A DNA stretch of 64,000 bases from contig NASX01000001.1 of NCBI GenBank assembly GCA_002085155.1, positions 1-64,000 of the forward strand, read 5' to 3'. The notes below the pieces were generated by a model. The model had not been told where the DNA came from and did not search any database. It saw only the letters and a program-made list of their open reading frames with translations. This stretch comes from Sorangiineae bacterium NIC37A_2. Lineage in GTDB: Bacteria; Myxococcota_A; Polyangia; Polyangiales; Polyangiaceae. Positions 26,022 through 35,379 of this stretch are shown piece by piece. The position numbers and the translations under genes were made by a program. The stretch's first letter is position 1; every line of letters starts with the position of its first letter.

Positions 26022-27059
26022 TCAAGGAGCGACGCAGTTTTCCTCCATCGAATCCCAGATGGCCTTGGCCGTCGGGGCGTTACCGGGACCCGCCACGTGA
26101 ATACCGTCTTGCTGGGCATACTCGTTGTGGCCATTCCAGGTCTCTCGTAAGTCCACCCAATAGCACTTCGGGGACCCCTGTTCGTCGCAAAGCTTCTTCA
26201 TCTCCGGGCGGAGAAGGTCGAGACAAGCCTTGAGAGAAGCGTGCTGGCTACCGACCGGATCTGGATAGAAGTGGTAGACGATCTTCTCGACGCCGTTCTG
26301 ATCCATCTCCTCGAACAAGGCCTTGGCCGCGTTCAACGCGTTGGTCCGGTCGGACTCCTTCCCGCCTTGCCAACAGTCGTTTCCGCCTCCGTTCATGATG
26401 ACGAAGCGCACGCCGTTCTTATTGCTCTTGTATTGGTTCGGGATCGAGTTCCCCGCCCCGTTGCCGATCCAAGTCCCGGACACCGACTTGTCGACGTACG
26501 AGTCGTTCGCCGCGAGAGACCCAGCCGCTCGAGCGAGTTTCGTCGTCTCTTCCGGAATTTCACTGAGTGCGATGAATGACTCGCCGATGAAGAGGACTTC
26601 GTTCCCCTTGGTCGTGCCTTTCACGCACTCACCATTGCCGCTACCGCCAGCGCCCGGGGCGCCACCGGTGTCCGAGCTGCCACCAGCACCATCCGTTCCT
26701 CCGGCTGCTGGAGCACCGCCATCAGCCGTGGGAGCACCGCCCGCAGCAGGAGCACCGCCCGCAGCAGGAGCACCGCCCGCAGCAGGAGCACCGCCCACAG
26801 CAGGAGCACCGCCCGCAGCAGGAGCACCACCGGCCGCTGCGCCGCCGGTCGCCACTGCACCACCGGCCGCTGCGCCGCCGGCCGCCGCGCCACCTGAGCC
26901 AGCATCAGCGCCCAAGTCCGCACCAATGTCTCCGGCCTCGCTACAGGCGCCCAAGGCAACGCCAAGGCCGACGCTCACGGACAACAGCGCGAGGCGCTTT
27001 CCAAGCTTTCGCGAGTGAGTCTTAGAAGATTCGTGGAATTCTCGTCGGGACATGCGCAT
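26022..27059 (-). CDS. SGNH-hydrolase lipoprotein with GGAPAA repeats
   Basis: I choose the ATG at 27059 (AAGGA six bases ahead); the track start is 30 codons upstream. The 345-residue product has lipobox GVALGAC and a linker built of near-identical GGAPAAGGAPAA units, encoded by a visible 18-bp DNA repeat around 26740-26830. The C-terminal domain has LFIGESFI (nucleophile Ser), GGGNDCW (block III) and DGIHVAGPGN (Asp/His), the SGNH pattern. The catalytic Ser sits in GES rather than GDS, as in some carbohydrate esterases. It is a paralogue in layout of the gene at the left edge. Confidence 0.82.
   Translation of the reverse strand: MRMSRREFHESSKTHSRKLGKRLALLSVSVGLGVALGACSEAGDIGADLGADAGSGGAAAGGAAAGGAVATGGAAAGGAPAAGGAPAVGGAPAAGGAPAAGGAPAAGGAPTADGGAPAAGGTDGAGGSSDTGGAPGAGGSGNGECVKGTTKGNEVLFIGESFIALSEIPEETTKLARAAGSLAANDSYVDKSVSGTWIGNGAGNSIPNQYKSNKNGVRFVIMNGGGNDCWQGGKESDRTNALNAAKALFEEMDQNGVEKIVYHFYPDPVGSQHASLKACLDLLRPEMKKLCDEQGSPKCYWVDLRETWNGHNEYAQQDGIHVAGPGNAPTAKAIWDSMEENCVAP
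26735..26830. repeat. Tandem 18-bp repeat encoding GGAPAA units
   Basis: The plus strand shows repeated GCAGCAGGAGCACCGCCC units, with one variant copy reading GCCCACAGCAGG. They encode part of the linker of the SGNH lipoprotein. Such in-frame repeats can change number by slippage. Confidence 0.85.
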
Positions 27060-27341
27060 TCGGTTCCTTTGCTGGGGCTCAGGGTAGGACCCAAACCCAT
27101 CGCGCAAAGGGGGCGAGATCGTCCCCTCTTTGTGCATGCAAAATTCCACCAGAAGGACACCCCTCAGCCGACTTCACGCAACGGGGCTTGTCTTCGAAAA
27201 CACCAACGCGCTCTGCTCATCCTGCGCTCTCGTCGCCAACTCCCTGCCCTCACGCGCGGGCTCGGAGGGCTCAAATTTCTCGCTTTCCGCTGCGCCTTGG
27301 AAGCGCTCTCCAAAGCGCGCGGCGGGAGCAGCTCACCGTTA

Positions 27342-27986
27342 TCACTCGCGACAGTCTCGCTCGCCGCAATGGGGCCGGCAGTTCGAAACGGCAAAGGGGA
27401 CGTCCGAGGTCCACTCCTCAAAGGGCAGACTAAAACTGAGCTCTAGATCGATCACAGGTCCCTCTTTCACCTGGACCGCACCAGTAGCGATATATTCGTT
27501 CGCGCCCTCTCGAGACTCGGACGCGCACGATGGATCGTCCGGAGAATAACGAACCGCAACGACACAATAGCCTTTCGAGCTCTCGGGCTCTTCGTGACAG
27601 CGATCGGGGGCTATCGCCCGCTCGAGCATCACAAGCCAGCAGCTCATCCCTCGAACGCCGCGCACCTCAACTCGATTTTCCTCGGTCTCGCAGGCGAAAA
27701 AGTGCACGGGCAGAGGCTCTTCGGGAGCCGCAGGGGCGCCCGCATCTCCGGATCCGCCGCAAGCCTCAGGAGGCCGTCCGCCGGAAGCTTCGGGAAGCTG
27801 TCCCCCCGAAGCACCTGTGACGTTTCCTCCGCTGCCTCTCGACTCGTCGTCCGCTTCTTTGACGTCAGGCGATCCAGTCCCGCTCACCTGATCGACGCCA
27901 CAGCTCCACACCGTCAAGAAAACACTCGCCGTCATCCCTCGGACAAACGGGAGTCCACGCCCCCTTCGGGTTCGACGCTCCTCCAT
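27342..27986 (-). CDS. Small Cys-rich lipoprotein, function unknown
   Basis: This 214-residue protein has a signal ending in VWSC (Cys29), a short Gly-rich linker with SGG and PEASGG elements, and a C-terminal region with about ten cysteines (ACETEENRVEV, GMSCWLVML, NCRPHCGERDC). Several disulfides are likely, so it would be stable outside the cytoplasm. No domain is recognised. It lies between the SGNH lipoprotein and tamB on the same strand. Confidence 0.6.
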   Translation of the reverse strand: MEERRTRRGRGLPFVRGMTASVFLTVWSCGVDQVSGTGSPDVKEADDESRGSGGNVTGASGGQLPEASGGRPPEACGGSGDAGAPAAPEEPLPVHFFACETEENRVEVRGVRGMSCWLVMLERAIAPDRCHEEPESSKGYCVVAVRYSPDDPSCASESREGANEYIATGAVQVKEGPVIDLELSFSLPFEEWTSDVPFAVSNCRPHCGERDCRE

Positions 27987-28117
27987 GTGCAGAGATGTAC
28001 CGCATCACGCCGCCCTCGTCGCCCCCCCGGACCACTCCCTATCTCGGCGCGCAGAGAGGCGACGGTTGAGCTCGGGGCACAAGTGTTCGGCTTCCTCCGG
28101 AGAAGGTCTTCTGAGGC

Positions 28118-31100
28118 TCAGAGCTGCCAGCCGAGATCGAGGGACCAGGTCGAGCCAGGCCCGTATTGAGCCGTCGAGAAGAAGTTCTTCGGATAGTAGA
28201 ACTCGAGGAGCACGCCGTAGTTGACGGTCGCTCCGGACCTCGAGGTCCTTCTGGTATCGCCGGACGATTCCCGCGCCACGATGCCTTCCACGTAGACGCC
28301 GGTGATGACGTTCTGAAGAAAAGGAGGCACGAGCGAATCGAGCTCGAAGCCGGCGCGCACTCGACCCTCGCCGGCTTTGTCGCCAGGTTCGATCATGATG
28401 ATCGGCGCCGCGGCGCCGAGCTCTCTGCGCGCAGAGGTCGCGAGCAGGCCCGCGGTGAGTCCGCCGATGAAACCCGCCGCCTGCTGGGGGGCGCTCTTGG
28501 CGCTTTGGTTCGTGCCCTGAGAGCCATAAATCGCGGCGAAAGCATCGCCGGCTTCGCCGCGTTTGTCGTTGACCAAAAACTCGATCACAGGTTTCGAGCC
28601 GCGCCCGGTGATGTGAACTTTGACGATGTCGCCGGTACGGCGATTGTTGAAGACGGCGGTGAGGTCGATGACTGGATCCGGTTCGCCGCCAATGAACGAG
28701 AGCTTTCCGCCGCGCTCGAAGTCGAAAGTCTTTCCAATCAGGGTCAGATAGCCGCGCTCAATCAAGACCTCTCCTTGAACATTCACGCGCTCCCCGCTGA
28801 GTTCTGTGTCGAGGTTTGCGCTCAGGTTCACAGCGAAGTCGTCCCGTTTGATCCAGAAGCGGTCGTAGGACTTGAGCACGAGGCGCGTCACGTGCGGCAC
28901 TTCTTCCGCGGGCGCCCCCCCTTTTGTCTCGGTCCCCTGCGCGCTCGCGGCCGCTCCTTGCCCTTTCGCTCCGGCCCCCTTCGCGTTCGCTCCCGCTTGC
29001 TTTGCGCCGCCGCCTGCCCCTGGGTCGCCGTCCCCGAGCGCCGCAGCATGGTCGCCGAGCCGCTCATCCTCCGGATCCGTCGAGCCCTCGGGCCTCACGC
29101 CATCGACGACAAAATCTGGATGCGCTTTGAGGGAGATCCCGGCGCGGAGCTTCGTGTTCTCGAGCCACATGTCCGAGGAGCGGATGCCGACTTCGACGTC
29201 CGTTCGCTCGGGCAAGACGAGCGTCTTCACCTCCGCGTCCATATCGAGCTGCGCGACGACCTGACCGAGCTGACGGAGCGGGAACTTTTCGGCCCGCACC
29301 CGGAGCTCTGCCGCGATCCGGTCGAGCTCGTGGAAGCGAGCCCCGCCTTCCATGTGGAGCCTGCCGTCGCGGTCGTAGGCCTCAAAATTTTCGAGCCGCG
29401 CTTCCCTCTCCGAGAAGACAATCTTCGCCTGAACGTCCCGCAGAGGCTGGGCAAGGTCGGTCGCCGTAAAGGCGACCTTCTCGAGCTCCAGTTGTCCGTC
29501 GAGCTTCGGCTGAGCGCGTGTGCCGCTCAGGCGAGCTTGACCATGAACCGTCCCCGTCGCGTAGGAAACTGCTCCACGCGGGTTCAGAAGCGGCGAGATC
29601 GGCAAGTGAACGAGGCTCAACCGAGCGTCGAGAGGCGCGTCTTCGGCGAGCATGACCACCCCGCGCTCGTATTGGATCGGAAGGGTCGCCTGGAACGTGG
29701 AGCGATGTTTTCCGGCCATGAGCTCGGCCTTGAGCGCGGCGCGCGTCGCATCCGCCTCAAGATGGGCCTGAAAGTCGAGCAGCTCTTCCCGAACCGAAAC
29801 GTTGTACTTCGGGATCGGAGAGGCGCGAAAGCGGCGTAAGCTGACGTCACCCTGGAGCTCAGGCCGCTCCCCGAGCGGATCTTTGACCGACACGTTCGTC
29901 GTGAGCTCACCGCGTGCGAGAGAGCACACGTAAGGCACATTCTCGAGCTTGAGCTCTTTCGCGACGAGCTCACCCTCGATCGGTCCTAGTTCGAGCGTTC
30001 CTCCAGCGAGCGCGCGAGCGAGAGCGACGCGCGCGGAGGCACGACTCGAGAACAGGAGCTCGTTCTTTTTGCGCCCTTCGAGCCCCAAGCGCCACTCGGC
30101 GTCCTTGCCGTCGAGGTTCAGGAGGATACGGAGGTCGCCGCTCTTGCATCCTTCGTCCTGCTCGGAGTCAGCGAGCTGTGCCAGCTCGAGGGAGACATGG
30201 CCGCTTGGCTCTTGGCCGGGTTCATGGGCGAGCTCGACGAGCCCAGAGAGCGTCCCTTCGGGCAGATCCTGGAGCCGCACCAGCGGCAATTCGGAGGTTC
30301 TCCTCGGCTCGGCGAACAGCCGTGCTTGCCACCTACCGTCGGCCGGGATGAGCGCGAGTCGGCTGAGGAATGGACCGCCCACCCGCGGACCCGGCGGCGT
30401 CAGAGCGTCGGCGGAGAAGGTGAGCCACTGTCCTTTTGGATCACTGACAGTCACATGGGTGTCCCAGCGTTCGTCTCGAAGCGACAGCCCGCCATCAACG
30501 TCGACAAGACGGGGATCCCCAGCAACTTTGATCTTCGACTTGAGCGCCAACAACAGACTCGGATTCTCCAGGGTCCCGCCGGCGTCCAGCGTCGCCCCCA
30601 AGTGACCGCTCACAGGAAGCTCAGCCCCGGACCAAGCTTCGACGAAGGCGAGCTCGAGGGAACGCAGCTCGAGCTTCCCCTCCGGCCGCCCTCGGGCGAG
30701 CTGTTTCAGGTAGCCGCGCCCCGGCTGGAAGGAGTGTTCGAGCTCGCCCTCCAGATCGAGCGGGCGCCAGCCGGATTTTCCCTTGTCGCTCGCCTGGACC
30801 AGGCCCGAAAAGAGCAACTGACCCCGAGCTGCATCGAGCCCAACGCGCAAATCCCCGCTCAATGGCGGCCGCTCTCCGAGCGTCACCCGATCCAGCTTGG
30901 CGCGGATGTCGACCACCGGAACCGTGAGACTTCCTTGGGCTCGGCCGGAGAGCTCCGCGCGGCCCGAGAGCTTCTCCTCGAGGGGCAAGAGATCGGAGAG
31001 GAGCCCAAGATCAATGGGCCCGTCTGTCTTGACCTCGAGATCGCCGTCCTTTTGACCGAGATAGCCCTGCACGGTCAGCTTGCGCTCGCCGAGTTTGAGC

Positions 31101-32908
31101 GTCACGCCTTCACTTCGATAAGACTTCTTCGCGGCGTCGTAACTGGTCGGCGCAAGCGCTACGTGGAACGGGACATCGCCGAGCTTTCCGTCGATGACTC
31201 CTTGTCCGCCGTATTCGCTCTGGCCCAAGCTCACCTCGAGACTCGTGCGCAGGGCCATCTTGGTCCGCCCCTCGAGCTCGACCTCGTTCACGTCAGCGTC
31301 GACTTCATATTGCTCTGGGCCCCCTCGCGCAGCGAGTCTGACCTCGCCGAGCTTGTTTTCTCCGAAGGCGATGCCGCGCCCTTCGAGGTGCACCTCGCCG
31401 CTCAGTTGCGGCGGCTGACCCTCGAGCTGGAAGGATAAGTCCGCCGACCGCGCCCGCTGCTCATCGAAGACGACGTCCCGAAGCTCCGCTTTGCCGCGAG
31501 CCACAAGGAAACCGTCGCCCTTCCTCGTCGCTGAAACACTCCCGCGCAGCTCGCCGCGGGTATTTCGAGGAAGGTCTGAAAGGCGCGCGAGAGTCTCCAC
31601 GGTCCTCGGCAGGAGCGTGAGCTCCGTCTCCGCATGCAGCGACCCGTCAAAGCCGAACCGGCCCTGCGCGCGGAGTCGGCTCCCTTCATCTTGCAGGAGC
31701 ACGGACGCATCACGGACCTCTTCCGGACTCACGATGCCGCTGCCCTGTACCTCGGGGAGTCGATAGGGACCGAGCTGACCGCCCTCGAGCGAAAAACGGG
31801 CGACCAGGGCTTGCCGATCCCGAGCATCCACCTCCGCCTCGAGAGAGATAGTGAGCGGATCGCTCGGAAGGCCCTCGCGCACCTGACTGCCCAAAAATTC
31901 CCGCGTCTCGAGGCGCAGCTTCCCGCGCTCGAACTCGGTGAGGTGCCCCCCGAGCTCCGCTACCCCGCCCGCCGTCGCGAACTTTGCCCGCAGATCAGCC
32001 TCGTGGGCCGACCCCGAAACATCGAGCTCCACGCTCGCCTTGCCTCGAAATGCGCTCCCCAGCTCCGGGTTCCGAAGCAACGTCGAGAGGTCTTCCGCGC
32101 TGAGCTCGCTCACCTCGACGTGCGCGCTGAGCGGCGCCCGCTCCCAGTCCGGCAGGTTCGGCATCATTGCGCTGAGCCGCGCCTGCACCCGGCTCGAAAG
32201 CATTGTGAGCTCGAGCTCAGCTTGCGCCGGCGCCGCCCCAGAGGTCCAAGAGCCCCTCAGTCGCTCAACTCCCCCGAGCAAAGTTCCCTCCCGCTCGAAG
32301 CGCAGGCTCGCCGCATCGAGCTCAGCGAACGACTCGCCGTCGAGCCGATAGTTCCCTTGAAGTTCGAAGTCGAAGACATCGAGCTGCCCCACCTCAGCAA
32401 GCTCCGGCAACCTCACAGCGCTCCGCTCGAGCTTCGCCTTCTTCACCTCCACATAGGGCAAAGGGCCCTCAGACGGGGGACTCTTGGGCGCGCTCGGGTC
32501 AACAAAAGCGGAGACGATCCCGCGGTTTTCCTCGGCGATCGTGCGCAAGTCCGCCCAGACTTCTTCGAGCAGGACACTCGAAACGACGTAACGCCCGGCC
32601 CCAATCTCCGAGAGCTCATAGTCGGCGCGGAGCTTCTGAGCACGAAGCACCACGTCCCCTTGAGCGTCCCTGAGAACGATGCCCCGAAGCACGACGCGAG
32701 AAGTCCCGATCTCCTCGAGAGCCTCGAGCTCGAAAGAACCAGGCAGCGCCTGATTGGCGATCGAAAGGCCGAGCCGAACCACAACCGCGCGCCCAGGTCC
32801 GGTCCCGAGTCCGAGCCCGAGCACCAGAGCCAAAGCGACGACGAGCCCGAGCAACGTCCAGCCAAGCCCTTTGCCCACGAGGAGGAGGACACGCAGCGCC
32901 CCTTTCAA
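28118..32908 (-). CDS. tamB: Translocation and assembly module subunit TamB (DUF490/AsmA-like)
   Basis: This 1596-residue protein has an N-terminal membrane helix (about 10-30), a very long region of beta-taco repeats, and a C-terminal DUF490 domain (about 1250-1596), including VNVQGEVLIERGYLTLIG and YGVLLEFYYPKNFF. TamB bridges inner and outer membranes, and AsmA-like relatives carry phospholipids. An Ala/Gly-rich insert (about 1330-1380, GAGGGAKQAGANAKGAGAKG) is unlike E. coli TamB. It starts at a TTG that overlaps the tamA stop (TTGA), so the two are coupled; tamA is upstream as usual. Confidence 0.92.
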   Translation of the reverse strand: MKGALRVLLLVGKGLGWTLLGLVVALALVLGLGLGTGPGRAVVVRLGLSIANQALPGSFELEALEEIGTSRVVLRGIVLRDAQGDVVLRAQKLRADYELSEIGAGRYVVSSVLLEEVWADLRTIAEENRGIVSAFVDPSAPKSPPSEGPLPYVEVKKAKLERSAVRLPELAEVGQLDVFDFELQGNYRLDGESFAELDAASLRFEREGTLLGGVERLRGSWTSGAAPAQAELELTMLSSRVQARLSAMMPNLPDWERAPLSAHVEVSELSAEDLSTLLRNPELGSAFRGKASVELDVSGSAHEADLRAKFATAGGVAELGGHLTEFERGKLRLETREFLGSQVREGLPSDPLTISLEAEVDARDRQALVARFSLEGGQLGPYRLPEVQGSGIVSPEEVRDASVLLQDEGSRLRAQGRFGFDGSLHAETELTLLPRTVETLARLSDLPRNTRGELRGSVSATRKGDGFLVARGKAELRDVVFDEQRARSADLSFQLEGQPPQLSGEVHLEGRGIAFGENKLGEVRLAARGGPEQYEVDADVNEVELEGRTKMALRTSLEVSLGQSEYGGQGVIDGKLGDVPFHVALAPTSYDAAKKSYRSEGVTLKLGERKLTVQGYLGQKDGDLEVKTDGPIDLGLLSDLLPLEEKLSGRAELSGRAQGSLTVPVVDIRAKLDRVTLGERPPLSGDLRVGLDAARGQLLFSGLVQASDKGKSGWRPLDLEGELEHSFQPGRGYLKQLARGRPEGKLELRSLELAFVEAWSGAELPVSGHLGATLDAGGTLENPSLLLALKSKIKVAGDPRLVDVDGGLSLRDERWDTHVTVSDPKGQWLTFSADALTPPGPRVGGPFLSRLALIPADGRWQARLFAEPRRTSELPLVRLQDLPEGTLSGLVELAHEPGQEPSGHVSLELAQLADSEQDEGCKSGDLRILLNLDGKDAEWRLGLEGRKKNELLFSSRASARVALARALAGGTLELGPIEGELVAKELKLENVPYVCSLARGELTTNVSVKDPLGERPELQGDVSLRRFRASPIPKYNVSVREELLDFQAHLEADATRAALKAELMAGKHRSTFQATLPIQYERGVVMLAEDAPLDARLSLVHLPISPLLNPRGAVSYATGTVHGQARLSGTRAQPKLDGQLELEKVAFTATDLAQPLRDVQAKIVFSEREARLENFEAYDRDGRLHMEGGARFHELDRIAAELRVRAEKFPLRQLGQVVAQLDMDAEVKTLVLPERTDVEVGIRSSDMWLENTKLRAGISLKAHPDFVVDGVRPEGSTDPEDERLGDHAAALGDGDPGAGGGAKQAGANAKGAGAKGQGAAASAQGTETKGGAPAEEVPHVTRLVLKSYDRFWIKRDDFAVNLSANLDTELSGERVNVQGEVLIERGYLTLIGKTFDFERGGKLSFIGGEPDPVIDLTAVFNNRRTGDIVKVHITGRGSKPVIEFLVNDKRGEAGDAFAAIYGSQGTNQSAKSAPQQAAGFIGGLTAGLLATSARRELGAAAPIIMIEPGDKAGEGRVRAGFELDSLVPPFLQNVITGVYVEGIVARESSGDTRRTSRSGATVNYGVLLEFYYPKNFFSTAQYGPGSTWSLDLGWQL

Positions 32909-35094
32909 AACGCGTCTCCAATCGTGAGCTGGAACGCGCCGGGCACGTTCGAGTTGAAGAAATAGGTCGGGTTACTCTCGCTTCCGATGTCGTATCCGGG
33001 CTCGTTCAGTCGCTGCAAGCTCGGAATGCGAAAGCCCGTGTCGAGACGGATCGCTCCGAGCACCGTGTAAAAGCGGAGCCCCGGCCCGAGCGACATGTTC
33101 CAATAGTCGAAGCGGAACTCTGGGTCTTCGTTCACGTCGCCGATGTCGACGAACCCTGCGAGGACGAAATCCCGCCCGAGCGGGATGCGCAGCTCTGCCG
33201 ATGCTTCCCAGCGGCGAATGCCGCCCGTCGGCCCCGGTCCCACGACGCCAGCGAGAAAACCACGGTTACCGTTCGGGCCACCGCCGCGCAAACGATAGAC
33301 GAGAGGCCCGAGCCGCTGGGATTCGTTGTCGAGCTCGCCGTCGGCGTCTGTGATGAAGATGGAAGCGAGCGCGACCTTGGTCGCGAGGACAACTCCGAGC
33401 GGAAGAGGGAGATAGAAGCGCAGCTCCGGTGCGATACGGAACGAGGTCCAGTCCGACGCCGCCCACTTGGGAGCTTGGGTTGCGTTCAGGGCGGCGTAAA
33501 AACCGCGCCGGGGCCGGATCGGATTGTCGCGCAGGTCGAGGCGTAGATCTTGTTCGACGTAGAGGTACTCGTAGGAGCTCGCCAGGGGATCGGTGACGCC
33601 CTCCGGCGGGACCCAGTCCTGCTCCGGAACGATGTACAAATCCTGTTGTACGGCCAAAGTGCCGACGAGCTTCCTCGAGAAAAAGCCGCGCCGCGCCGCG
33701 ACCCGGAAAAACACGTCCGAGCGGATGAAATTCAGGTAGGGATCAGGTCCATAGTCCCAGCCGACGGTCTCGCGAAGGTCGGTGCGATGTTCGACGAGGC
33801 CCGGTTGGTTGAGGTTTACGGTGATGATGTTACCGGGTTGGGCCGCGAGGCTCCCGTCAGGACGATTCGGGATGATCGGGAACGGGCCGAGAAAGATGAG
33901 GCGCGGCCGCTCGTCGATGCTGAAACGTCCGAGCGTGCCGACGACGTGCCTTCGCTCGTAACGACCGAAGAGATGCACGTCCCACTGGGGGATGCTCGTC
34001 TGGTCCGTTGTGTCGACGCGCTGCGGGTTGCCGCTCAAGATGCCGACACCGGTGCGGAAGGCGTGGGGTCCGAGGGGAGTGACTTCAACAATGACGTCGA
34101 CGACATCACCGCTGACTTCTTCGCGCACGTCGACGGCCGAGAAAGCTCCGAGCGCAAAGACTTCCGCCTGAATCTCGGCGAGCACCGCTGGATCGTATTT
34201 CCTGCCTCGCGCGAGCCCCACGGCCGAAATGATGGGCGCCGTAGGCAACTCTCCGGCCCCAGTGACGCGCAGCTCCCCAAAGGAACAAGCGGGCCCCGGT
34301 CTCAGATGAAAGACGACGCGCGCCGAAAGCGCGCCGCTGTCGATCTCGACCGTCCCTTTGACCTCGGCGGACGCGTAACCTCGCTTGCGGAGAAACTCCT
34401 CGAGGGCCTCCTTGTCGCGCTCGTACTCGACCTCGTCGATGCGCTCTCCTTCCCGGAGCTCAATGACCTTGGCGAGGCGCTCCCGAACCTCGACCTCCAG
34501 TTCGTCCGCTCCTCGGATCTCGATCGCAGCGATCCGAGTCGGCTCGCCTTCTTCGATGGTAACCAGGACAGAGACCTTGCAGGAGTCGGCTTCGGGATCA
34601 CACTCGCCGAGTCCTCCCGGCGACCCCGCTTCTGGCGGGTCGTATTCGATGTCGACGACCTTCGCCTGATAATAGCCCCGCGCCCGGTACCAGCGCAGGA
34701 TGCGCTCGATGTCGCGGTCGAGCACCGCATGATTCAAGCTCGGCCACTCGGTCCAGGGCCAGCGCCAGAGGCGCACCGTGGGAGGAGCGCTCGTGAAGGA
34801 AGGCTGACCGCAGGTGGGCTCACCGAGACCGAGAACGAGGGAAAAGTTCTCGCGCTCCCGGGTGATGAGACAGGCCTCCACGGCCCGGCGGTTCATGTCC
34901 CGGGTCCCTTGGACCCGAAACTCGGTCACCCCGTAGCGTCCCTTCTCGACCGAGGCGCAGGCGCTGACAAGAGCGAGGCAGCCGAGAGCCATGAGGGACC
35001 TGAGCGACGCGCGCTCGCCCAGAGCCAAGAGCGACCTGAGCGACGCGCGCTCGCCGGGAACAGTTCGACCCGCCACGCGACTCCGAGCGTACAT
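32905..35094 (-). CDS. tamA: TamA/BamA-superfamily outer membrane protein
   Basis: The C-terminal part is an Omp85 barrel with GPNGNRGFLAGVVG (the VRGF/Y-like lid loop motif) and an end strand LTIGDAF. POTRA-like domains precede it (for example IERILRWYRARGYYQAKVVDIEY and LEEFLRKRGYASAEV). The start is uncertain: ATG 35094 gives 729 residues with a long basic leader, while ATG 34992 gives a very short lipoprotein-like leader (LALVSAC). The track start 35376 is implausible. The leader contains a duplicated 12-residue block. TamA works with TamB, encoded next with a 4-base overlap. Confidence 0.88.
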   Translation of the reverse strand: MYARSRVAGRTVPGERASLRSLLALGERASLRSLMALGCLALVSACASVEKGRYGVTEFRVQGTRDMNRRAVEACLITRERENFSLVLGLGEPTCGQPSFTSAPPTVRLWRWPWTEWPSLNHAVLDRDIERILRWYRARGYYQAKVVDIEYDPPEAGSPGGLGECDPEADSCKVSVLVTIEEGEPTRIAAIEIRGADELEVEVRERLAKVIELREGERIDEVEYERDKEALEEFLRKRGYASAEVKGTVEIDSGALSARVVFHLRPGPACSFGELRVTGAGELPTAPIISAVGLARGRKYDPAVLAEIQAEVFALGAFSAVDVREEVSGDVVDVIVEVTPLGPHAFRTGVGILSGNPQRVDTTDQTSIPQWDVHLFGRYERRHVVGTLGRFSIDERPRLIFLGPFPIIPNRPDGSLAAQPGNIITVNLNQPGLVEHRTDLRETVGWDYGPDPYLNFIRSDVFFRVAARRGFFSRKLVGTLAVQQDLYIVPEQDWVPPEGVTDPLASSYEYLYVEQDLRLDLRDNPIRPRRGFYAALNATQAPKWAASDWTSFRIAPELRFYLPLPLGVVLATKVALASIFITDADGELDNESQRLGPLVYRLRGGGPNGNRGFLAGVVGPGPTGGIRRWEASAELRIPLGRDFVLAGFVDIGDVNEDPEFRFDYWNMSLGPGLRFYTVLGAIRLDTGFRIPSLQRLNEPGYDIGSESNPTYFFNSNVPGAFQLTIGDAF
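34985..35056. repeat. 36-bp tandem duplication in the tamA leader
   Basis: Two 36-bp units (34985-35020 and 35021-35056) differ at about three positions. They encode GERASLRSL(L/M)AL twice in frame in front of the lipobox-like LVSAC. The duplication adds 12 residues to the signal region if translation starts upstream of it. Confidence 0.85.
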
Positions 35095-35379
35095 CAGGCA
35101 GCGCCGAGCGGGAGACGATGCGCGCTCAGCGCGCGAGAGCGCGGCAATTCGCCACAATCGTGCCCTCCTCCCCTGCAAAGAGCCAACCTCCCCCCATAAG
35201 CGTCTCCGGGCCACTTTCGGCCATTTTATGCGCAATTCTCCGCTTCGTCCCCGTCGCTCTCTCGCTGCATCGAACTCCGGCGCCCGGCATCCTGCCCGGA
35301 CTCTAGCCGGATCCATGCCAGGCAAGAGAGCCGCCTCGATGGAGCGCGCAGCCTGGGCTCCATCCGCAGTGCGCAAGGT

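Noticed and set aside
28166-29839. 557-codon plus-strand ORF opposite tamB
   Set aside because: Shadow of the tamB reading frame; rich in Arg, Glu, Val, Leu without motifs. The same holds for 30197..31438, 31634..32965 and 33550..35199.
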